DNA of 64,000 bases, taken from NCBI GenBank assembly GCA_965662355.1, contig CBFIHP010000001.1, positions 62,001 through 126,000 of the forward strand. The letters are read 5' to 3'. Below the pieces are notes generated by a model. The model saw only the letters and a program-made list of their open reading frames with translations, was not told the DNA's origin and did not search any database. Source of the stretch: GCA-2683825 sp965662355 (GTDB taxonomy: Bacteria > Planctomycetota > UBA1135 > GCA-002686595). Shown in pieces: positions 17,264 to 24,894 of the stretch (position 1 is its first letter; each line of letters starts with the position of its first letter). Position numbers and translations under genes: made by a program.

Positions 17264-18553
17264 ATGAGCCTACTAGCAATGATCGAAGACGGGGCGAGCG
17301 ACGGCACTTCCACGGCTCTGGTAACGAACGATGCGGTCGTCTTCGGGCTGCTGATCGCGATTCTGGGCTTCGTTTTCTGGAGCTCCAAGAGCGAGAACGC
17401 GGGTTGGCGCCGCTTCTACAAAGTGGTGCCGATGTTGCTGCTGTGCTACTTCCTGCCCTCGCTCCTGACCCTGTTCGGGATCGTCGACCCGAAGGTATCC
17501 AACCTGTACTTCGTGGCCAGCCGCTACCTCCTGCCGGCCAGCCTCGTGCTGCTCACGATCAGTGTCGATCTGCGTGAGATCGTCAAGCTGGGGCCCAAGG
17601 CCCTCATCATGTTCGTGACCGGCACCGTCGGGGTCGTCCTGGGCGGACCGCTGGCGGTGTTTCTGACATCGCTATTCGATCCCGAGCTGGTCGGGGGCAA
17701 CGGACCCGAGGCCATCTGGCGCGGGCTGACCACCGTGGCGGGCAGCTGGATCGGTGGCGGTGCAAACCAGGCCGCGATGAGGGAGATCTTTCAGCCGACC
17801 GACGAGATCTACAGCGTCATGGTCGCCGTCGATGTGATCGTCGCCGAGGTCTGGATGCTGTTCCTTCTCTTGCTCGTCGGCAAGGCGAAGGAGGTCGACA
17901 AGTTCTTCAAGGCCGACGCCAGCGCCGTGGACACGCTCCAGGCAAAGATGGATACCTTCTCGAAGAGCGTCGCGCGCATCCCGACGGCGGCAGACCTGAT
18001 GGTCATTCTGGCCTTTGCCTTCGGCGCGGTCGCCGTTTCTCACGCCAGCGCCGATTTCATCGCACCCTGGATCGACACCAATGTTCCGGCCCTCAGCAAG
18101 TTCAGCCTGAACTCGCAGTTCTTCTGGCTGATCGTCCTGGCCACGACCTTGGGGGTCTTCCTGTCGTTCACGCGCGCTCGCCAGCTGGAAGGTTCGGGGG
18201 CTTCGAAGGTCGGTACGATCTTCATTTTCATCCTGGTCGCGACCATCGGCATGCACATGGACATCGCGGCTGTTTTCGAACACCCCGGTCTCTTCGTGGT
18301 CGGGGGAATCTGGATGCTCTTCCACGTGGGGCTGATGTTCCTCGTGGCGTACTTCATCAGAGCTCCCTTCTTCTTCCTCGCGGTGGGCAGCAAGGCCAAC
18401 ATCGGCGGTGCCGCCAGTGCGCCCGTGGTGGCGGCGGCCTTCCATCCCTCGCTAGCCCCCGTGGGCGTGTTGCTCGCGGTCCTAGGCTATGCGCTGGGTA
18501 CATATGGAGCCTTGCTGTGTGGCATGCTGATGCGGGGGGTCGCGCCCTCCTAG
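17264..18553 (+). CDS. DUF819 family membrane protein (YjcL-like)
   Basis: A 429-residue membrane protein with ~11 hydrophobic segments and the DUF819 hallmarks: S-W-I-G-G-G-A-N-Q-A-A in the middle and G-S-K-A-N-I-G-G-A-A-S-A-P near the C terminus, an inverted-repeat arrangement like that of some anion/sodium transporters. The start at 17264 is preferred because it removes a 41-residue non-hydrophobic leader. The transported substrate is not known for this family. It stands alone. Confidence 0.85.
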   Translation: MSLLAMIEDGASDGTSTALVTNDAVVFGLLIAILGFVFWSSKSENAGWRRFYKVVPMLLLCYFLPSLLTLFGIVDPKVSNLYFVASRYLLPASLVLLTISVDLREIVKLGPKALIMFVTGTVGVVLGGPLAVFLTSLFDPELVGGNGPEAIWRGLTTVAGSWIGGGANQAAMREIFQPTDEIYSVMVAVDVIVAEVWMLFLLLLVGKAKEVDKFFKADASAVDTLQAKMDTFSKSVARIPTAADLMVILAFAFGAVAVSHASADFIAPWIDTNVPALSKFSLNSQFFWLIVLATTLGVFLSFTRARQLEGSGASKVGTIFIFILVATIGMHMDIAAVFEHPGLFVVGGIWMLFHVGLMFLVAYFIRAPFFFLAVGSKANIGGAASAPVVAAAFHPSLAPVGVLLAVLGYALGTYGALLCGMLMRGVAPS

Positions 18554-18667
18554 GCAAGCTCCGCCCTTCTTCCCCTCGAGAATGCAAGCGAACGCTCGAG
18601 TGGCTCGGGTTGGCGCTACCGTGGACAACGGCCCCGCTCTCGGACTGCGTCCGGCACTTCTGATTCG

Positions 18668-20206
18668 CTAGCGGTGTGGCTCCATGGTCAGAAGCGCCGT
18701 GAACAGATCGATTCCATACCACAGGTTCGCGATACGCAGATTCTCGTCGGGAGCGTGTTGATTGTTGTCGTGGTTGGCGATCGGAACGACGATCACCGGC
18801 ACGTTGTCGTACTTGGTGAAGAGATAGAGCGGCAGCGAGCCTCCCAGGCTGGGCACCATCACCGGTGCCGTGCCGGCGGCCATGGTCGCCGCTTTCACCA
18901 GCGGGCCCACGACGGGATGATCCATGGAAGCGCGGGCAGCGACGTACCCCCCACCGCGCCTGATGCGCGCGATGCGGGGATGGGCCAAACGCGTGTCTAG
19001 ATCCGGCTCGTCGCGCACGATGTGATAGCCCTGAGCTGCGATGTGGGCCTCGATCAGATCCAGCATGTGCGCGGGTTCGTTGCCGCGCACCAGGCGCACG
19101 TCCATCGAAGCCACGGCTGTCCCGGGAATGACGTTGCGCGCCTCGGCCCCGGTTCGTCCGCTGGTCAGTCCACGAATGTTCAACGAGGGCAGCAACAGCC
19201 GTGCGGAGAGCTTTCCATCGGCCTCGGTGCGCGCCAACCCGAACTCGCGCATCAAGGCCTGGTCGACCTCGGGGATTTCCGCCAGGGCCTGGCGTTCGGC
19301 TGCGCCCAGGGGTGTGACCGTGTCGTAGAAACCCTCGACCAACACCTTGCCCGAGGCGTCCTTCATGGACGAGAGGAGCCGTGCCAGCATCTCTCCGGGG
19401 TTCGGGGCCCAGTTGCCGTAGTGTCCGCTGTGCAGACCGCGGGTCGCCCCGTAGACGGTCAGCTCGAAGCTGGTGATGCCGCGCACGCCGAAGACCAGTT
19501 GCGGTCGCCGACTTTGATGCACGGGGCCATCGCAGATGAACCAGGCGTCCACATCGAGGCGTTCGTGGTGCGCGTCGAGATACGCCTCCAGATGCGGCGA
19601 TCCCGCCTCTTCCTCGCCCTCGAAGAAGAAGACGATATTCGCGGTACGCGCGATGCCGGCTTTCGACAATGCGTCCAGGGCGGTCAGAAGTGCGGGAAGC
19701 GGCGCCTTGTCATCCCCCGCCGCACGCGCATAGATGCGCCATTCGGGATCGATCGTCTCACCCGAGGACGGCCAGTCGCGCCGCACGCCCCCCGCGTGAT
19801 ACTCGCGCGTGTAGAGCACCGGCTCCCAGGGCGGGTTCGTCCATTCGTCGCTGGCTACCGGTTGGCCATCGTAATGCACGTAGATGCCATACGTCGGCGC
19901 CTGAGCCGGATCGCCCGCGTTGGAATCGAGGCGGCCGTACACGATCGGCGGGGCCCCTTCTTGATTCCACAATTCCATCTCCACGCCGCGTTGCGCGAAC
20001 AATTCACTGATCCACTCCGCGTTGCGCCGGATGTTCACGCGGTCACTGGCGACATTGGGCACCCGCAGAAGCTCGGCAAAGCTGCGCAGAATGGCCGAGC
20101 CATACTCCTCGCGAAACTCGCGCGCCGCGAGCACCGCGGGGCTGACCTCCTGAGCTCCCGCGTACGAAGAGACGAAGAGCAACGCGAAAAAGGCATTGGG
20201 CTTCAT
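18668..20206 (-). CDS. Secreted M20-family metallopeptidase
   Basis: A 512-residue protein with a short signal peptide (M-K-P-N-A-F-F-A-L-L-F-V-S-S-Y-A-G-A). Zinc-ligand and catalytic blocks of M20 di-zinc peptidases are visible: Y-V-H-Y-D-G-Q-P, R-A-A-G-D-D-K-A-P-L (bridging Asp), E-G-E-E-E-A-G-S-P (catalytic Glu) and the final H-D-N-N-Q-H-A-P-D-E-N. The lid/dimerisation domain starts about residue 240 (G-L-H-S-G-H-Y-G). It likely hydrolyses dipeptides or acyl-amino acids in the periplasm. Its ATG lies 3 bp after the stop of the putative selenoprotein gene upstream. Confidence 0.9.
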   Translation of the reverse strand: MKPNAFFALLFVSSYAGAQEVSPAVLAAREFREEYGSAILRSFAELLRVPNVASDRVNIRRNAEWISELFAQRGVEMELWNQEGAPPIVYGRLDSNAGDPAQAPTYGIYVHYDGQPVASDEWTNPPWEPVLYTREYHAGGVRRDWPSSGETIDPEWRIYARAAGDDKAPLPALLTALDALSKAGIARTANIVFFFEGEEEAGSPHLEAYLDAHHERLDVDAWFICDGPVHQSRRPQLVFGVRGITSFELTVYGATRGLHSGHYGNWAPNPGEMLARLLSSMKDASGKVLVEGFYDTVTPLGAAERQALAEIPEVDQALMREFGLARTEADGKLSARLLLPSLNIRGLTSGRTGAEARNVIPGTAVASMDVRLVRGNEPAHMLDLIEAHIAAQGYHIVRDEPDLDTRLAHPRIARIRRGGGYVAARASMDHPVVGPLVKAATMAAGTAPVMVPSLGGSLPLYLFTKYDNVPVIVVPIANHDNNQHAPDENLRIANLWYGIDLFTALLTMEPHR

Positions 20207-20209
20207 GCA

Positions 20210-20569
20210 CTATCCCCCAAGTCGCAGGCCGCATCCGGGACAGCGCGCAGGCAGTTTCGAAAACGACTCCCCGCACGCTGGACAACTGTTCTCCTCGGCG
20301 TCGAGATCGATCGTCGCTTCCGCCGCACGACGAGCCTCGTCATCGAGACCATCGAGGAACTGCGACTCGATACGTTGTGCTGCACGCTGTCCATGGGCGC
20401 CCGCGACCGCGAGCAAGAATTGGCTGCCTCACTTGTTCGAATCGGTCCCGGGAGGCTGGACGATCTCGGAGGGAATGTCATTTCCCGAGAGTAGGCGGCG
20501 CAGCTCCTGAAGACGCGGAAAGCCTCCCTGCGCAATGAAAACGGGATCTTCGAAGTCCATGGGCGACAT
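20210..20569 (-). CDS. Putative selenoprotein: DUF2007-like domain plus zinc ribbon, in-frame TGA
   Basis: Reading through one in-frame TGA (20431-20429) gives a single 119-residue protein. Residues 1-46 (F-P-R-L-Q-E-L-R-R-L-L, then I-P-S-E-I-V) resemble the DUF2007 signal-transducer-like fold. The TGA is residue 47 (N-K-U-G-S-Q-F-L-L-A-V), and the fold continues in the same frame to a C-terminal zinc ribbon with two C-x2-C pairs (C-P-A-C-G and C-P-G-C-G). A hairpin with GGUC loop starts 14 nt after the TGA (20 nt to the loop). If TGA were a stop, the remaining frame would lack an ATG or GTG start. Starts at 20569 and 20560 are both in frame. It precedes the M20 gene by 3 bp. A nonsense mutation is the main alternative. 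Confidence 0.7.
20399..20414 (-). promoter_or_regulatory. Candidate SECIS hairpin of the zinc-ribbon gene
   Basis: The RNA is GCUCGC-GGUC-GCGGGC: a 6-bp stem with one G-U pair and apical loop GGUC. The loop begins 21 nt after the UGA. A G in the first two loop positions and a UGA-loop distance of roughly 16-37 nt are the known bacterial SECIS rules. Confidence 0.6.
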
Positions 20570-20760
20570 GGTAGCACCCGCTGGGTTGGTCGGGATGCGC
20601 GCGGTGCGGAGTGCTCAGGCGTGGGTGCACCTGGAGGGCACTGCCGTCCTCGTCCAAGGACACGGCCGCGGCCAGGGGTCGTTGGAATCCTGGCATGATC
20701 ATTGCGCTAACCCGGGCTCGATTCCCGTTACGATCATCTCCCTCCTCGAAGACGCCGCCC

Positions 20761-21465
20761 ATGATTCGTTCTTTCAGAGCCCCGCTGATCCTCGCCGTTT
20801 TCACTCTCCCCGCAGCCGCGCAGGTCGGGCATACCTGGGGCCCGGAACAGGCGCCGATCGGCTGCACCGTTAACTACTCACTTCAAAACGGAGGCTCGAC
20901 GGACGTCACCTACGACCCGTGTGGCTTCGGGGTGTACGACGCCGGGGGAGCCCTTATTTACGCGCCACCTTGCGCCGGCACCGTAGTGGTGATGCCCGGC
21001 CAAGCGCACGTTTCCACGTGGCCACAGATCGACTTCTCTGGCATGCAAGTCCCCGCCGGGGTGTACCACCTGAACGATCCCACCGGTCCAGCGATCAACG
21101 TGGGCGGTGCGCAGGCGGCGATCGCTCCGCGCGGAACCCGGGGCTTCGATCTCTGCGCTCCTCAGGATGGAGGCTTCCCCTATCTGATGGGAGCCATGTT
21201 CTCGAGCGGCACGCCCGGATTCACGGTATGCGGTCAGGCGATACCGCTCCCCATGAGCGCCTTCTTCCTGACGTTGAACGACACGGCGCTCTTTCAGAAC
21301 TTCGTTGGCTTTCTCGATGCGAACGGCCACGCCACCGCGAACCTGAGCCTGCCGCCCAGCTTCGATCAAATGGCCCAGGTGGACTACGCCTTCGTCGTCT
21401 TCGACTTCACTCAGCCGTGTCCCGTACGACGCGTCTCCGCGCGAACGCGCACGCTACTCTTCTAA
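20761..21465 (+). CDS. Small secreted protein, function unknown
   Basis: A 234-residue protein with a signal peptide (M-I-R-S-F-R-A-P-L-I-L-A-V-F-T-L-P-A-A-A-). Residues 20-120 form an Ig-like, beta-rich domain (C-T-V-N-Y-S-L-Q-N-G-G). The second half has V-C-G-Q, F-F-L-T-L-N-D-T-A-L-F-Q-N-F and a D-Y-A-F-V-V-F-D end; it follows the same plan as the C-terminal modules of the larger secreted proteins in this window. Cys pairs suggest disulphides. No enzymatic motif is seen. A 13-bp palindrome (AACCC-GAA-GGGTT, 21464-21476) sits where it meets the convergent sigma gene. Confidence 0.75.
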   Translation: MIRSFRAPLILAVFTLPAAAQVGHTWGPEQAPIGCTVNYSLQNGGSTDVTYDPCGFGVYDAGGALIYAPPCAGTVVVMPGQAHVSTWPQIDFSGMQVPAGVYHLNDPTGPAINVGGAQAAIAPRGTRGFDLCAPQDGGFPYLMGAMFSSGTPGFTVCGQAIPLPMSAFFLTLNDTALFQNFVGFLDANGHATANLSLPPSFDQMAQVDYAFVVFDFTQPCPVRRVSARTRTLLF

Positions 21466-21475
21466 CCCGAAGGGT

Positions 21476-24400
21476 TCAGAACGTCCTGTTCTTCAGCTCG
21501 ACCCAAACGTCGATGTTCTCACCCTCGGCCAGGGTTACCCGCTTCGGCGCGGACGTCGTGAACAGCGTGCGCGTGCCGTAGTCATGCCACTCGATCGAGA
21601 TTTCGTACGTTCCTGCGGCGACTCCTGTGAACTCGAAGCGCCCCTTGTGAGCGATCGCGTTGGAGCGGAGTCGCTGTGACTTCGTATCCGAATCCGGCTC
21701 CAGCCGGGTCAGCGTCACGGGGAACCGACGGGGAACATCGCCTTGGGTATCGAAGCGACCGCGGAGGTTGGCCGTGCCTGGTGGCTCGAGGACCAGCTCG
21801 CGCGTTTCGTTCTTTGCCAGCTCGAAGGGAAGGGTGAACTCGGTCAGCTCGAGCTGCCGCATGCCGATCCGCGGCCCGATGAGAAAGGTCCCCGATGGAA
21901 GCCCCTCGACACGAAAGCATCCCGCGGCATCGGTCGTGGCGGTCCGCCTCAGGCGGAGTCCATCTACGCTGGTGTTCCCTGGCAGGATCTGAATCACTCG
22001 CGAAGGACGAGGTGCGCCTTGCCCGTCGCGCAGGACTCCGCTCACGATCGCTCCAGGCACGAGCTCGATCGCACGCGGGGCGGCGCCCTCGCTTCCGACC
22101 TCGAAGGGTCCGTCCAGATGCGCGGGATACGCTCCGTGAACGACAAGGAGGCGACTCCTTCCCTGGGGGACGCTCTTGAAGCGGAAGAAACCGGCGCGAT
22201 CTGTACGCGTGATCGCGCGCCCGTAGGTGTCTTCCGAATCATCCAATTCGATGGGCTCACTGACTCGATAGAGCTTGACCAGTGCGCCTTCGATCGGGGC
22301 CCCTGTTACCTCGTCCGCAACGCTGCCTTTCAAGTCCACACCCCGGGAGAGAAGATGCACGAGGGCGTCGGGGTCCGGGTCCTGCATCACCAAGACGCGG
22401 GGGACGAGCGCAGGTGCGTAGCCTTCGGCGCGGATCTCGATACCGATGATCCCTCCCGGCGCCAGATCCGATTCCCGATCCGTGTTCCAGCGCCCGCCGG
22501 CCTCTTCGAAGTGCCAGCCTTCGCGGGCCCAAGAGGCTGAATAGCCCCGCAAGGGCTCATCACCAGGCTGTAGCTCGGGATCGACAAAGCGCACTGAGAA
22601 GGACTCGATGGGGCGTCCGGTCGTGCTGTCGATGACTCGGCCTGCGATCCTCCCGGCCGGGTGCATCGTGATTTCCAGGTCGTCCACATCTACGCGCTCG
22701 ACAATGTGACTCAGGCGCTGAAGTGCCATGCCGGGTGCATAGAAGGACAGCTTCAGGTGGTTCGCCGGAAGGTCTTCGATACGGAAGTAGCCCTCGGCAT
22801 CGGTCTTTCCCTCCGCATCCACATGCTCGCCATAGTAGCGCACGGAAACCCAGATCCCCTCGAGGGGTTCCCGCCCTTCGTTCAGTACATAGCCACCTAC
22901 AGAGTGACCCTGCTCCATGATGACCTCGATCCCGATGAGCTCATCGAGATCCTCGGGCATCGTGATCACCTGTCGATTCGTGGCAAAATCCTCGTGCTCC
23001 ACCACGAGCTTTTCTGGACCGCGTTGCACTGAGGGAAAGGCGAAAGACCCGTCCTCGGCCGAAGTCGCATCGAGCCGGTTGAAGGCGTGTGGGGAGAAAC
23101 CGATATAGAGCTCGGCGCCTGCCAAGGGATTGCCCGACGCGTCCAGCACGTGCCCCTCGACACGCACTCCGCGATCGAGCGTGAAGTCCTGCGCCGCAAT
23201 CCCATCGGCCTCGGTGGGCACATCCATCTGAGAGGACACCCAACCTTCCTTGCTCACATGGATCATGTGCTTCGGCCTACCGGGATCGAGGTGACCAAGA
23301 TCGTAATAGCCGAGCTCATCCGACAAGACATCGTTCTGGAAGGTGTAGAAAGATGTGACCAGCGCGTCCTCGACGGGGTGCCCGTGGATATCCAGAACGA
23401 CACCCTCGACGCGAAACTCCTGTTTCAGGGTGATGTTCAGTTCGCGCTCCTCGTTCGCGGCGATGCCATTGACGTGCGTACGCAACTGGCTAAACCCCCG
23501 CGCCTCTGCGAAGGCAAACACCGTTTCCCGCGCACGCATGGGCAGGTAGTAGCGCCCATTTTCATCGCTCGTCGCCGGATCGCCAAAGGTGTGCACCTTG
23601 GCGCCAGCGATGGGGTTGCCTTCCATATCGGTGACGAGCCCGGTCAGGGCGGTGTCCAGGAGCTGAAGAAACACCACGACTTCGTTCGGCGCTTCTCCTC
23701 GGAGAACATCGACCCTGCCGGCTTTCCAGGAATAGCGCCTGCTCTCAGGGAACACGCCCGTGGGTTGGGCCACGATGGCCACATTGGCAACATCAGCATC
23801 GAGGGTGACGGAGAACTCGCCTGCCTCGTCGGTCGTGATGGTCATTTCCCGATCCGGCGCGCCTTCCGTTTCGATAGGACCATCGCTCTCTTGTTCCCAG
23901 ATGCGAACCACCAGCTGGAGGTCGGCGAAAGGCTCGACGACAAGCAACGCGCGGCCTGAGATGACCCGAGCTTGGCTTGCCACTGGCAGCACCTCGCGCT
24001 GTGCCTCGGTCACTTCGGGCTCGAGTGCGACCTCGCCCATCGTGGTTATCGATGCTACTTGCTGAAGCGACTCTTCAACGGTAGACGGGGATCCAGCAGG
24101 CTCGGAGGTGTCCCGTGTCTGCCACGTCAGAAACGAGGCCGTCGCAAGGACTCCGAGAGTAAGCAGCAGCTTTGCTTTCGTGCTCATGAGGGCTACCTGT
24201 GACAAGGCGGGTGTCGAAGCCGCCGTCGATCCGGCCAGCGGCGTAACCGGGTTCAGAGCAGAGAGGTCCGCAAACGGCAGCAAAGCGGTCAGCCACGTCC
24301 TATCGTCGCCGTTCGCTTCGGACGAGAGGCTCTCCCGTAGGCGCTGCAAACCACGCCGTACTTGCGATCGCACGGTTTCGGTTGGCACTCCTTGGCGGCG

Positions 24401-24823
24401 CGCGATATCCCCAGGCGTCAATTCGTCGAGGAACCGAAGTAGAAGGATCGTGCGGTATGGCTCTTCGAGATCGTGAACCGCTTCGACGACACGCTGCAAG
24501 ACCTCGATGCGCGCCACCGTATCGACCGCCGAGGGCAGGGACTCACTGCGAGCCGCTCGCCGCTCCCGCGCATGCTGGCGAGCTTCCGAGCGAGTCCACT
24601 GCGCCGCGATGTTGCGCACGACGCCGGCCAACCAAGCTCGGCCTGAGCTCGTGGCGCCCCCCTTCCGCGAAGCGATCCAGGCATCCTGCAAGGCATCGTC
24701 CGCGCTCGCCGCATCGGCCAGCACCCCACGCGCCATGCGCTTCAGAAACCCAGCATGACGTTCCCACTCGTCCGCGGCCGAACCGGGAACGGGGATATCA
24801 GGGGGTAGGGGACGTTCGCGCAT
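21476..24823 (-). CDS. Membrane-anchored ECF sigma factor fused to carboxypeptidase-regulatory-like domains
   Basis: A 1115-residue protein. Sigma region 2 is at about residues 23-90 (D-D-A-L-Q-D-A-W-I-A-S). Region 4 is at about 112-170 (L-E-E-P-Y-R-T-I-L-L-L-R-F, then the helix-turn-helix G-D-I-A-R-R-Q-G-V-P-T-E-T-V-R). A transmembrane helix lies about 215-232 (K-L-L-L-T-L-G-V-L-A-T-A-S-F-L). From about 290 to the end are roughly eight beta-sandwich repeats of the CarboxypepD-regulatory type, each with a G-x-V-x-D-x-x-G-x-P-x-x-G-A core. The layout puts a DNA-binding sigma factor and an exported sensory region on one chain, so release by proteolysis is likely needed. This is inferred. The downstream end converges with a small secreted-protein gene. 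Confidence 0.87.
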   Translation of the reverse strand: MRERPLPPDIPVPGSAADEWERHAGFLKRMARGVLADAASADDALQDAWIASRKGGATSSGRAWLAGVVRNIAAQWTRSEARQHARERRAARSESLPSAVDTVARIEVLQRVVEAVHDLEEPYRTILLLRFLDELTPGDIARRQGVPTETVRSQVRRGLQRLRESLSSEANGDDRTWLTALLPFADLSALNPVTPLAGSTAASTPALSQVALMSTKAKLLLTLGVLATASFLTWQTRDTSEPAGSPSTVEESLQQVASITTMGEVALEPEVTEAQREVLPVASQARVISGRALLVVEPFADLQLVVRIWEQESDGPIETEGAPDREMTITTDEAGEFSVTLDADVANVAIVAQPTGVFPESRRYSWKAGRVDVLRGEAPNEVVVFLQLLDTALTGLVTDMEGNPIAGAKVHTFGDPATSDENGRYYLPMRARETVFAFAEARGFSQLRTHVNGIAANEERELNITLKQEFRVEGVVLDIHGHPVEDALVTSFYTFQNDVLSDELGYYDLGHLDPGRPKHMIHVSKEGWVSSQMDVPTEADGIAAQDFTLDRGVRVEGHVLDASGNPLAGAELYIGFSPHAFNRLDATSAEDGSFAFPSVQRGPEKLVVEHEDFATNRQVITMPEDLDELIGIEVIMEQGHSVGGYVLNEGREPLEGIWVSVRYYGEHVDAEGKTDAEGYFRIEDLPANHLKLSFYAPGMALQRLSHIVERVDVDDLEITMHPAGRIAGRVIDSTTGRPIESFSVRFVDPELQPGDEPLRGYSASWAREGWHFEEAGGRWNTDRESDLAPGGIIGIEIRAEGYAPALVPRVLVMQDPDPDALVHLLSRGVDLKGSVADEVTGAPIEGALVKLYRVSEPIELDDSEDTYGRAITRTDRAGFFRFKSVPQGRSRLLVVHGAYPAHLDGPFEVGSEGAAPRAIELVPGAIVSGVLRDGQGAPRPSRVIQILPGNTSVDGLRLRRTATTDAAGCFRVEGLPSGTFLIGPRIGMRQLELTEFTLPFELAKNETRELVLEPPGTANLRGRFDTQGDVPRRFPVTLTRLEPDSDTKSQRLRSNAIAHKGRFEFTGVAAGTYEISIEWHDYGTRTLFTTSAPKRVTLAEGENIDVWVELKNRTF

Positions 24824-24894
24824 CGGGATTCACGAAAGGTCGCCACCGATCCTGGAAAGCGGTGCGCAAAAGCCTGAAAAATCTCGCGCGGCGA

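Noticed and set aside
18577..18610. CTCGAG ... CTCGAG hairpin between convergent genes as a terminator
   Set aside because: CTCGAG is self-complementary, the loop would be 14 nt, and no T tract follows on either strand.
19022..20494. Long plus-strand open frame opposite the M20 peptidase
   Set aside because: It is an antisense shadow: composition is His/Arg/Gly-rich without domains, and the opposite strand has all catalytic motifs of M20.
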